Source of the DNA: UBA935 sp031556725
Lineage (GTDB): Bacteria > Bacillota > Clostridia > Lachnospirales > Lachnospiraceae
Assembly: GCA_031556725.1 (NCBI GenBank)
Contig: JAVBSL010000033.1
Location: 1 to 64,000, forward strand
DNA: 64,000 nt
Reading direction: 5' to 3'
Below are positions 24,224 to 33,200 of the stretch, one piece after another. The notes beneath the pieces were generated by a model. That model saw only the letters and a list, made by a program, of their open reading frames with translations, did not search any database and had not been told where the DNA came from. The translations under genes and the position numbers were made by a program. Each line of letters begins with the position of its first letter. Position 1 is the stretch's first letter.

Positions 24224-25702
24224 ATGGATAATACAAATATGCGAAAATGGTCAGTTAAGAAACGATTGTTTTATACACTGATGATAGCGGGGGTATGTCT
24301 TGCTGCTTTGGTAGCAGGAATATTTTTGCTATCATTTTTTTTGAAAAAACCAGTTAAGAGTTATCAATCGCTGGGGGAAGTCGAAGAGGCTTGCCAGCAG
24401 TATTGGCAGGAAAATTTAGGAGCAGAGGTAAAATATTGGGGTAAGAAAGAAATACCAACAGAAGGAAATGGGCAGGTTGTCGAACTGACTTTTTATACAG
24501 TTGACCCGGACTATTTCATTACTATCCATAAAACATATATCACCTATACGTGGCAGGAGGGGGTGATTCATATAGAAGACGAGAAGCAGGTTTCTTTTGA
24601 CAAGGTGAAAAATGGGGAAATGGCAGAAGCCATGGGAGAACCTGAATATTATTACTGGTGGCCATGGAGCATGAATAAGGAGGATAATGGTGCTGCCGGA
24701 AACTTACAGAATCAGGGGATGGTATCCGGCGCCGATATTTATTTGCCTTTGTTGGAACCGGAAACTGCTTTGCCGCTATTGCTCCGCTTGGAAGGGGGAA
24801 GTAGCCGGAAAAGGGCAGAAGATTATCATCAAACCTATGTTACGTATACATTTGATGATGGCTCTCATATTAATTATGTGATGAGAAAAGGTATTACGCC
24901 TCCGGAAGGATTTAATGAAGGAACATTTTGGTTTCCGGCATACATTGTCAGTGATGAAGAGTTGGAGGAAGAGATTTTAGCTCATGAATATGTTGAGCAG
25001 GCAGATGTCGAGGAATTGAAGGCGCTTACAGAAGTTGGAGGAGAGAAAAGTGAAACGTGGAAATTTGACAATCAGTATGTTTTGATTGATTTTATAGAAA
25101 ATGAAGATGTTGCTATTTATGGATTGTATGGTGGACGGGCGATGGTCTTACGGGAAGGTAATAGGATATTTCCATTGTATATGGGTTGGATTTCTCCGCA
25201 AATGATTCTTCCCAAGATATATTATGGGGATTATGATAAAGATGGGACAAGGGAGATTGCGCTGCATACCTTAATGGGTACCGGTACCGGATTATTCATC
25301 AGCCAGCTCTATATGATTGAAATAAATAAAGAAGATATATGTGTTAACCAGTTTGGATCAGGTGACTTTAGTAGATTTACTGGCCGGATAACCGATACAT
25401 GGGAAGACGAAAACCGGATGCTGTATTTTGCAGTAGATGGAAAACCGATAGAACAGGTACTTCATTTACCTGCAATTCACGGTAGTGAAACAGAAACATT
25501 TAAAAAAGTAATTTGGGGAAATTATATTGAGTTTACAGAAACAGCCAAGGGGCAGTGGATGCTAACCGCAGAAGCCGGGCTTGCATCATGGGAATGGGCG
25601 TGGCCGGATTATCATGAAATAATTGCTTCTGCACCAGTGAACTACCATAAAGACGGGAGCTTTTCGGTAGGTGAGATCAACTTGACAATTGGAGAAAATT
25701 GA
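24224..25702 (+). CDS. Membrane-anchored extracellular hypothetical protein
   Basis: A single transmembrane segment near residues 14-40, preceded by positive charges, indicates an N-in anchor with about 450 residues outside the cell. The exterior is rich in aromatic and acidic residues and contains YGDYDKDGTREIAL near 340, a calcium-binding DxDxDG loop of the FG-GAP/EF-hand-like kind. No enzymatic motif was recognised. The start at 24224 has no clear ribosome binding site and is probably coupled to the 98-residue gene upstream. The metallo-hydrolase gene follows after nine bases, so the three form one unit. Confidence 0.7.
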   Translation: MDNTNMRKWSVKKRLFYTLMIAGVCLAALVAGIFLLSFFLKKPVKSYQSLGEVEEACQQYWQENLGAEVKYWGKKEIPTEGNGQVVELTFYTVDPDYFITIHKTYITYTWQEGVIHIEDEKQVSFDKVKNGEMAEAMGEPEYYYWWPWSMNKEDNGAAGNLQNQGMVSGADIYLPLLEPETALPLLLRLEGGSSRKRAEDYHQTYVTYTFDDGSHINYVMRKGITPPEGFNEGTFWFPAYIVSDEELEEEILAHEYVEQADVEELKALTEVGGEKSETWKFDNQYVLIDFIENEDVAIYGLYGGRAMVLREGNRIFPLYMGWISPQMILPKIYYGDYDKDGTREIALHTLMGTGTGLFISQLYMIEINKEDICVNQFGSGDFSRFTGRITDTWEDENRMLYFAVDGKPIEQVLHLPAIHGSETETFKKVIWGNYIEFTETAKGQWMLTAEAGLASWEWAWPDYHEIIASAPVNYHKDGSFSVGEINLTIGEN

Positions 25703-25711
25703 GGAAAAAGG

Positions 25712-26428
25712 ATGAAAGTAATTTATTTGGGACACAGTGGGTTTTTGATGGAATGGGAAGATATCTACTGCCTGTTTGATTATGAAAGAGGTACGATACC
25801 GGAACTTAATTCGGATAAACCGCTATATGTTTTTGTCAGTCACGCCCATGGTGATCATTATAACCGCAGTATTTGGGGCTTACGGGAAAAGTATCCGGTG
25901 ATACACTATATTGTTTCCAAGGACGTTCCCTTATCCGTAGGCCAAAGGATGAAACTGGGATTGCAGGAAGCCGATGAAAAAAGAATCTTACGGGTAAGAG
26001 CCGATGAAATTTATCATTTGCAGTCAGGCGGTCTGGAGATTAAAACCCTGCGCTCTACCGATGAGGGTGTGGCCTTTCTGGTCAGCTATGCCGGAAAAAT
26101 GATATTTCATGCCGGCGATTTGAACTTATGGACATGGCCGGGAGAAAGTGCAAAATATAATCAGGATATGAAACAAAGATTTTTGAGAGAGATGGATAAA
26201 ATAAAAGATTTGCCGGTAGATGTTGCGTTCTTCCCCTTAGATCCCCGGCAAGAAGAGGATTGTGGGAAAGGGCTGGAGATATTTAACCGGACAGCAGCGG
26301 TAAAGATATTGTTTCCGATGCATTTTTGGAGCAAATATGAGACCGTTCCACATTATATCGTTACTCATAAATCAGACAGCAGCAATATAAAAACTATTGA
26401 ATATGAAAATCAGATATTTAATATATAG
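25712..26428 (+). CDS. Metallo-beta-lactamase-fold hydrolase (UlaG-like)
   Basis: The metal-binding motif HAHGDH is at 44-49, a second ligand set is in FHAGDLN near 131-137, and PMHFW near the C-terminus supplies the last histidine. The short early LGHSGFLME strand is typical of the UlaG/YycJ-like subgroup. It would use two metal ions to hydrolyse a phosphoester or lactone; the substrate is unknown. It ends the unit with the two hypothetical genes and is followed by the palindrome at 26493. Confidence 0.88.
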   Translation: MKVIYLGHSGFLMEWEDIYCLFDYERGTIPELNSDKPLYVFVSHAHGDHYNRSIWGLREKYPVIHYIVSKDVPLSVGQRMKLGLQEADEKRILRVRADEIYHLQSGGLEIKTLRSTDEGVAFLVSYAGKMIFHAGDLNLWTWPGESAKYNQDMKQRFLREMDKIKDLPVDVAFFPLDPRQEEDCGKGLEIFNRTAAVKILFPMHFWSKYETVPHYIVTHKSDSSNIKTIEYENQIFNI

Positions 26429-26492
26429 TTAATATGGTGGTTGCTAATTAGAGACTGAATGCCAAAACCTGATCTCTCAGAAGGCGATTTAT

Positions 26493-26539
26493 TTTACTGT
26501 GACTAAGTCACAGTAAAGAATTTTTGTTTGACATATAAT
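26493..26539 (+). promoter_or_regulatory. Perfect CRP/FNR-like palindrome and promoter of the sulfur-redox fusion gene
   Basis: Twelve-base arms TTTACTGTGACT (26493-26504) and AGTCACAGTAAA (26506-26517) are perfectly symmetric around A26505. A TATAAT at 26534-26539 gives a start near 26546, putting the palindrome centre about 41 bases upstream, the usual class II position for CRP/FNR-type activators. The TGTGA/TCACA half-sites also resemble that family, though with a five-base rather than six-base spacer. As RNA the same sequence could form a hairpin followed by ATTTTTGTTT and terminate the upstream gene. Both roles may hold. Confidence 0.6.
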
Positions 26540-26579
26540 TAACAAAAGTTAATGAAAAAGAATTCAGGAGGAATCCATC

Positions 26580-29021
26580 ATGAATAGCAAACAGAAGGTA
26601 CTGATTGTTGGTGGTGTGGCAGGTGGTGCTTCCACAGCCCCGAGGCTTAGAAGGTTAGACGAAAATGCAGAAATTATTATGTTTGAACGTGGTGAATATG
26701 TATCCTTCGCCAATTGCGGTCTACCCTATTATATCGGTGGCGAGATCAAAAACAGAGCAGCATTAACCGTGCAGACACCGCAGGATTTCGTAGATAAATT
26801 TAACATTGATGTGCGTACTCTAAGTGAAGTAACAGCCATTGATACGGAAAAAAAGAACGTAACCGTTAAAAACATAAGGACAGGTGAATCCTATCAGGAA
26901 AGCTATGACAAGCTGGTGCTTTCCATGGGCGCAGAGCCACTGAAGCCATCCATACCCGGCAGTGACTCGGATAAGATATTTACCCTTAGAAATATACCGG
27001 ATACCGATAAAATAAAGAATTTTATTGAAACCCAAAACCCCCAAACGGCAATTGTCTGTGGCGGCGGTTTTATTGGGGTGGAAATGGCCGAGAACCTGCA
27101 AAGTGCCGGTCTTTTTGTAACGCTTGTGGAAATGGCAGATCAAGTTATTGCTCCGATTGATTATGATATGGCCTGCGATGTACATCGGCATATGGAAAGT
27201 AAAGGGGTTATACTGGAACTAAGTAACGGTGTAAAATCAATTCAAGACGATGGTAATAAATTAGCAGTTGAGTTAAGTAACAAAAAGATTGAAGCAGATA
27301 TGCTGATTATGGCGATTGGTGTGCGTCCTGAAACCCGAATTGCCAAAGAAGCAGGCATAGCCCTAAATGAACGCGGCGCCATTATCGTGGATGCTCACAT
27401 GCATACATCAGCAAATGACGTTTATGCCGTTGGTGATGCAGTCGAAATTACCGACAGCGTTACCGGTGGGAAAGGATATATTCCGCTTGCCGGGCCGGCC
27501 AATAAGCAAGGCCGCATTGCAGCAGATAATATTTGCGGTATTGACAGTGTATATATCGGGACACAGGGTTCATCTATTCTGAAAGTATTTGATCTCACCG
27601 TTGCATCAACCGGTATCAATGAAAAAACCGCCAGGCGGCTTGGGCTTTCTTACGATAAGGTATTTACTTATTCAGGCAATCATGCAGGATATTATCCCGG
27701 TGCGGTAAATATGGCAATCAAAACTATTTTTGACCCTGCTAACGGTAAAATTCTCGGAGCACAGATTGTTGGATATGATGGGGTTGATAAACGCGCAGAT
27801 GTATTGGCTACCGCCATCAGAGCAGGCATGACCGCGCCGGATTTGGCTAAACTGGAGCTTTGTTATGCACCGCCTTACAGTTCGGCCAAAGACCCGGTTA
27901 ATATGGCAGGCTTCGTAATCGAAAACATGATCACGGGGAAAGTTAAGCAAATACATTGGCATGATGTCAAAGATCTTCCACGTGACGGCAGTGTAACGCT
28001 GATTGATGTGCGAACGGCAATTGAAGTGGAAAACAGGAGTATCGAAGGCTTCAAAAACATTCCGCTGGCAGAGCTTCGCAGCCGCATCGGTGAAATTGAT
28101 AAAGATAAGAAAGTATACGTGAATTGTCAAATTGGTCTGAAAGCGTATGCAGCGGCCCGGATTTTAACCCAGCTTGGATTTGACGCATGGATTGTCGGCG
28201 GCGGCTTCCGACTCTACAATTCCATATTTGGGAAAAGAACCCCGGTGAAACAGAATACACCGCAACCAACCGCTAAGGAGACTGTAAGTATGGAAACAAA
28301 AACTGTTATTGTTGATGCCTGCGGGTTGCAATGCCCCGGCCCCATTGTAAAACTATCTGCCGCATTGAAGGAAGCCGGTGATGGTGATATCATTCAGATT
28401 TCCACCAGTGATCCGGCCTTTGGCAGTGACATTGAAGGCTTTTGCCGCCGGACCGGAAATGTATTTCTGGAAATGGACAGCCAAAAAGGGATTACCTGCG
28501 CCAGGATTCAAAAAGCCCAAAAAGAAGAAGCGGCAGTTACCCCAGGGGGTGGTGATAATAAAAATATTATCGTCTTTTCCGGTGATTTGGATAAAGCCAT
28601 TGCCTCATTCATTATTGCTAATGCTTCGGCGGCTATGGGCAGAAAAGTGAGCATGTTTTTTACTTTCTGGGGTCTTAATATCCTCAGAAAACCCAAAAAG
28701 GTCAGCGTTACTAAAGATTTCATCTCCAGGATGTTCGGCATGATGATGCCGCGAGGATCGAAGAAGCTTGGACTGTCCAAGATGAACATGGGCGGTATGG
28801 GAGCCAAAATGATTCGGATGGTGATGAAAAACAAAAATGTTGACAGTCTTGAAGATTTGATTAAGCTTGCTATGGAAAACGGAGTTGAACTGGTAGCCTG
28901 TTCCATGAGCATGGATGTTATGGGCATTAAGGAAGAAGAACTGATTGACGGTGTAAAGATGGGCGGTGCTGCGGCAATGATTGCCAACGCCGAGGAATCG
29001 GATATGTCACTGTTTATATAA
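26580..29021 (+). CDS. CoA-disulfide reductase-like flavoprotein fused to rhodanese, TusA and DsrE domains
   Basis: Residues 1-450 are a pyridine nucleotide-disulfide oxidoreductase with FAD site VGGVAGGASTAPRLRR and the single redox Cys46 in FANCGLPYY, as in CoA-disulfide/persulfide reductases. A rhodanese domain at about 460-545 has active Cys516 (VNCQIGLKA). A TusA domain near 575-645 has CGLQCPGP (C581, C585). The last 150 residues are DsrE/PrpD-like, with GMMMPRGSKKLGLSKMNMGG. The chain can pass sulfane sulfur between Cys residues with NAD(P)H-driven reduction, fitting persulfide or polysulfide detoxification or disposal. AGGAGG precedes the start. The promoter carries an FNR-like site. 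Confidence 0.93.
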   Translation: MNSKQKVLIVGGVAGGASTAPRLRRLDENAEIIMFERGEYVSFANCGLPYYIGGEIKNRAALTVQTPQDFVDKFNIDVRTLSEVTAIDTEKKNVTVKNIRTGESYQESYDKLVLSMGAEPLKPSIPGSDSDKIFTLRNIPDTDKIKNFIETQNPQTAIVCGGGFIGVEMAENLQSAGLFVTLVEMADQVIAPIDYDMACDVHRHMESKGVILELSNGVKSIQDDGNKLAVELSNKKIEADMLIMAIGVRPETRIAKEAGIALNERGAIIVDAHMHTSANDVYAVGDAVEITDSVTGGKGYIPLAGPANKQGRIAADNICGIDSVYIGTQGSSILKVFDLTVASTGINEKTARRLGLSYDKVFTYSGNHAGYYPGAVNMAIKTIFDPANGKILGAQIVGYDGVDKRADVLATAIRAGMTAPDLAKLELCYAPPYSSAKDPVNMAGFVIENMITGKVKQIHWHDVKDLPRDGSVTLIDVRTAIEVENRSIEGFKNIPLAELRSRIGEIDKDKKVYVNCQIGLKAYAAARILTQLGFDAWIVGGGFRLYNSIFGKRTPVKQNTPQPTAKETVSMETKTVIVDACGLQCPGPIVKLSAALKEAGDGDIIQISTSDPAFGSDIEGFCRRTGNVFLEMDSQKGITCARIQKAQKEEAAVTPGGGDNKNIIVFSGDLDKAIASFIIANASAAMGRKVSMFFTFWGLNILRKPKKVSVTKDFISRMFGMMMPRGSKKLGLSKMNMGGMGAKMIRMVMKNKNVDSLEDLIKLAMENGVELVACSMSMDVMGIKEEELIDGVKMGGAAAMIANAEESDMSLFI

Positions 29022-29032
29022 GACTAAGACCG

Positions 29033-29062
29033 AATGGGTATCTAACGATGCCCATTTTGTAA
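29033..29062 (+). terminator. Intrinsic terminator
   Basis: AATGGGTATC (29033-29042) pairs with GATGCCCATT (29047-29056) through one wobble pair, with a TAAC loop and TTGTAATTT after it. It ends the fusion gene transcript. Confidence 0.7.
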
Positions 29063-29078
29063 TTTCATGGAAAAAATA

Positions 29079-29107
29079 ATGAAAAGAATGGGCGGTTGTG
29101 CTATACT
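29079..29107 (+). promoter_or_regulatory. Extended -10 promoter before ispG
   Basis: TATACT at 29102-29107 is preceded by TG-n, the extended -10 element, and ATGAAA at 29079-29084 lies 17 bases upstream as a weak -35. Confidence 0.5.
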
Positions 29108-29158
29108 GTATAGATGTAAAATAATGATAAAAGTTAGAATCGGTAAAGGAGTATTTGT

Positions 29159-30214
29159 ATGCACAGACAACACACGAAAGTGATTTCTATAGGTGATAGA
29201 ATAATTGGCGGAGGAAATCCGATTTTAATCCAATCCATGACCAACACCAAGACCGAGGACGTAGAAGCAACAGTGGCTCAGATCCTACGTTTGGAAGCCG
29301 CCGGCTGTGATATCATCCGCTGTACGGTGCCCACGGCAGAAGCCGCCGGTGCCATTGCCGAAATTAAGAAACAGATCCATATTCCATTGGTAGCGGATAT
29401 TCATTTTGATTACCGGATGGCCATTGCCGCCATGGAAAACGGTGCTGATAAAATCCGTATCAATCCCGGGAACATCGGCAGCAGGGAAAACCTGGAGGCG
29501 GTAGTAGCAGTAGCTAAGAAGCGGAGGATTCCTATTCGCGTAGGGGTCAACAGCGGTTCTCTGGAAAAAGAACTGGTGGAAAAATATCATGGCGTGACGG
29601 CAGCAGGCATTGTGGAAAGTGCGTTAGATAAGATACATATGATCGAAGAAGCAGGTTATGACAATCTGGTTGTCAGCATCAAATCCTCCGATGTGATGAT
29701 GTGTGTGGAAGCCCATGAAAAGCTGGCAGCAGTGACAGGCTATCCTCTTCATGTAGGCATTACCGAGTCAGGTACCATTATCAGCGGTAACATTAAGTCC
29801 TCCATCGGACTGGGCCTGATCCTGCATCAGGGAATCGGTGACACCATCCGGGTATCCTTAACCGGTGATCCGGTGGAAGAAATTAAATCAGCGAAAATCA
29901 TCCTGCGTACTCTGGGATTGCGTAAAGGTGGAATAGAAGTAGTTTCCTGCCCCACCTGCGGACGCACCTGTATTGATTTGATCGGATTAGCCAATCAGGT
30001 AGAGAATATGGTGGCAGATATCCCCCTGGATTTAAAGGTGGCTGTTATGGGCTGCGTGGTAAACGGCCCCGGTGAAGCGAAGGAAGCCGATATCGGGATT
30101 GCCGGCGGAAAAGGCGAAGGCCTTTTAATCAAAAAAGGTGAAATTATAAAAAAAGTACCCGAGAGCGAACTGCTTGGTGTACTGCGAGATGAATTATTAA
30201 ACTGGAATAGATAA
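29159..30214 (+). CDS. ispG: 4-hydroxy-3-methylbut-2-en-1-yl diphosphate synthase
   Basis: The TIM-barrel half is followed by the iron-sulfur half with C264, C267 and the later Cys in VMGCVVNGPGE near 299, which bind the [4Fe-4S] cluster; the Glu of NGPGE completes the site. It converts methylerythritol cyclodiphosphate to HMBPP in the MEP isoprenoid pathway. The 351-residue length is that of the short bacterial form. It lies nine bases upstream of polC, and an extended -10 promoter precedes it. Confidence 0.97.
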   Translation: MHRQHTKVISIGDRIIGGGNPILIQSMTNTKTEDVEATVAQILRLEAAGCDIIRCTVPTAEAAGAIAEIKKQIHIPLVADIHFDYRMAIAAMENGADKIRINPGNIGSRENLEAVVAVAKKRRIPIRVGVNSGSLEKELVEKYHGVTAAGIVESALDKIHMIEEAGYDNLVVSIKSSDVMMCVEAHEKLAAVTGYPLHVGITESGTIISGNIKSSIGLGLILHQGIGDTIRVSLTGDPVEEIKSAKIILRTLGLRKGGIEVVSCPTCGRTCIDLIGLANQVENMVADIPLDLKVAVMGCVVNGPGEAKEADIGIAGGKGEGLLIKKGEIIKKVPESELLGVLRDELLNWNR

Positions 30215-30222
30215 GGTGTTTT

Positions 30223-33200
30223 ATGGCGAAGCAATTTTGGGAGGTTTTTCCGGGACTGCAATTAGATAAAAGTAATCATGATTTGTTTGGACAGGTAACG
30301 GTGGAAAAGGTATCGGCAACCAAACGAAAGGATTTTGTGCGCGTTTATATCTCCTGTGAGCACTTGATTCAAAAGGCCATTATCTTTAAGGTAGAAGAAG
30401 AGATTAAGCGGCAGTTATTTGCCGGCCAGAACATAGAAATTAAGATTTATGAAAGATATCAGCTCTCTTCCCAGTATAATCCGGAAAAATTTATGAACAT
30501 TTATCAGGATAGTATTTTGCTGGAACTGAAGGAATATAGTCCCATGGTCTATAATGTGTTTAAAAATGCCGATATCAGCTATCCCACAGAGAATCAGGTA
30601 ATGTTAACTATCGAGGATACGGTTTTAGCCAAAGGGAAAACAGCCGAGCTGGTGCGGATATTAGAGAAAATATATAATGAGCGCTGTGGCTTCACTGTGG
30701 AGGTACATACTGCATATAAAGAAAAAAAGGCGGGAAAATACAAAGAAGAAGATGAGCTGAAAATCAAGCGGCAGGTGGCGGAGATCGCAGCCAGAGCGGT
30801 CGGCAGCGGACCGGATGGAGAAGAAACAGCAGCTTATGATGACGCCGTACCAATCCAACAACAGCCAGCCGATATGGCAGTACAGCCTCCGGCAGCAGTG
30901 AAAACAGGAGTTTTTGGTAACAGTAAAGGAAAAGAAAAGTTTGGTTTTGAAGGAAGAGGAGAGAGGCAGCGCCCGGTGAAGCGTTCCGACAATCCGGATG
31001 TACTGTATGGCAAGGATTTTGAAGAAGAAGCCATGTCTATGGAGGACATTATCGGAGAAATGGGTGAAGTGGTAATCAGAGGTAAAATCCTGACCTTTGA
31101 TACCAGAGAAATCAGAAACGAAAAGACTATTTTGATTTTTGACATTACTGATTTTACCGATACCATGACCGTGAAGATGTTTGCCCGGAACGATCAGGTG
31201 GAGGAGATTACCCAGGGCATCAAAAAGGGAGCTTTTGTTAAGATAAAAGGAGTTACCTTAATTGATAAGTTTGATAATGAATTGACCATCGGTTCCATTG
31301 CCGGTGTGAAAAAAATACCTGATTTTACTTCTTCCCGGATGGATAACAGTGTGCGGAAGCGGGTAGAACTTCATTGCCATACTAAAATGAGTGATATGGA
31401 CGGGGTTTCCGAAGCAAAAGATATTGTTAAACGGGCTTATAAATGGGGACATCCGGCGATTGCCATTACCGATCATGGGGTGGTGCAGGCTTTCCCCGAT
31501 GCCAACCATGTGTGGGATGATTTATGGTATGGGGAGAAGAACCGCTGTAAAGAGCAGGGATTACCGGCTCCGGATAAGCAGGACTTCTTTAAGATCATCT
31601 ATGGGGTAGAAGCTTATCTGGCAGATGATTTGAAAGAAATTGTTACCGGTGACAAAGATAAAGATCTGGAAGCGGATTTTGTCGTATTTGATATTGAAAC
31701 TACCGGATTTTCACCGGTGAAGAATCAGATTATTGAAATCGGGGCGGTGCGGATTTCTCAGGGGGAGATGAAAGAGCGGTATTCGGCATTTGTCAATCCC
31801 GATGTACCGATTCCTTTTGCAATCGAGCAACTGACCGGTATTAATGATGATATGGTGGTAAATGCACCTTTTATTGAAGAGGTGCTGCCGGAATTTTTAA
31901 CTTTTTGCGGGGACGACGTTTTGGTAGCCCACAATGCTAACTTCGACATGGGCTTCATTATGGAAAAATCCCGTCTTTTGGGTATTAAGAAAGAGTTTAC
32001 TTATGTGGATACAGTAGGCATTGCCAGAATATTGCTGCCCAATCAGGCCAAGCATACTCTGGATGCCGTGGCCAAAACCTTACATATCTCTTTGGAAAAT
32101 CATCATCGGGCTGTGGACGATGCAGAAGCCACTGCACAAATATTTGTGGAATTTCTTAAACGGCTGAAAGCAGAAGGCATTGATACGTTACGTAAGATTA
32201 ATGCCCTGGGGGCTTCCAGCCCGGATATTGTGAAAAGACTGCCGACCTATCATACCATTATTTTGGCCGCCAATAATACCGGTCGGGAGAACCTGTATGC
32301 CTTAATATCAGAATCTCATCTGACTTATTACGGTAAGCGTCCCCGGGTGCCCAAAAGCCTGTTGCAAAAGCATCGGGAAGGGTTAATCGTGGGAAGTGCC
32401 TGTGAAGCGGGCGAACTATATCGAGCTTTGCTGGAAGATAAGGCGGATACGGAGATTGCCAGGATTGTCAGTTTTTATGATTATCTGGAAATTCAGCCGG
32501 CCGGAAACAATCAGTTTATGATTGTTTCGGAAAAGCAGAGTAATATCAATTCAATCGAGGATATTCAGAATATTAACCGTAAAATTGTGTCATTGGGCGA
32601 AGAATTCAACAAACCCGTAGTGGCAACCTGTGATGTGCATTTTCTGGATCCGGAGGATGAGGTTTACCGCCGCATTATTATGGCCGGAAAAGGTTTTACC
32701 GATGCGGATGATCAGGCACCCTTATATCTGCGTACCACAGAGGAAATGCTGGCAGAATTTGCTTATTTGGGAAGCGATAAGGCAGAAGAGGTGGTGATTA
32801 CCAACACCAATCTGATAGCAGACCGGATTGATGTAATGGCACCGGTGCGGCCGGATAAATGTGCCCCGATTATTCCCGACAGTGATAAGACCTTAACAGA
32901 TATTTGTTTTAATAAAGCCCATGAAATCTATGGGGAGAATTTACCGCCGATTGTGCAGGCCAGACTGGAAAAAGAGTTAAATTCAATCATTTCCAACGGT
33001 TTTGCGGTTATGTATATCATTGCCCAAAAACTGGTGTGGAAATCGGTAGAGGACGGCTATCTGGTAGGCTCCCGTGGTTCGGTAGGATCTTCCTTTGTAG
33101 CTACTATGGCCGGTATTACTGAGGTAAATCCTCTCAGTCCACATTACTATTGCAGTGAATGTCACTACAGTGATTTTGAATCGGAAGAGGTTCGTAAGTA

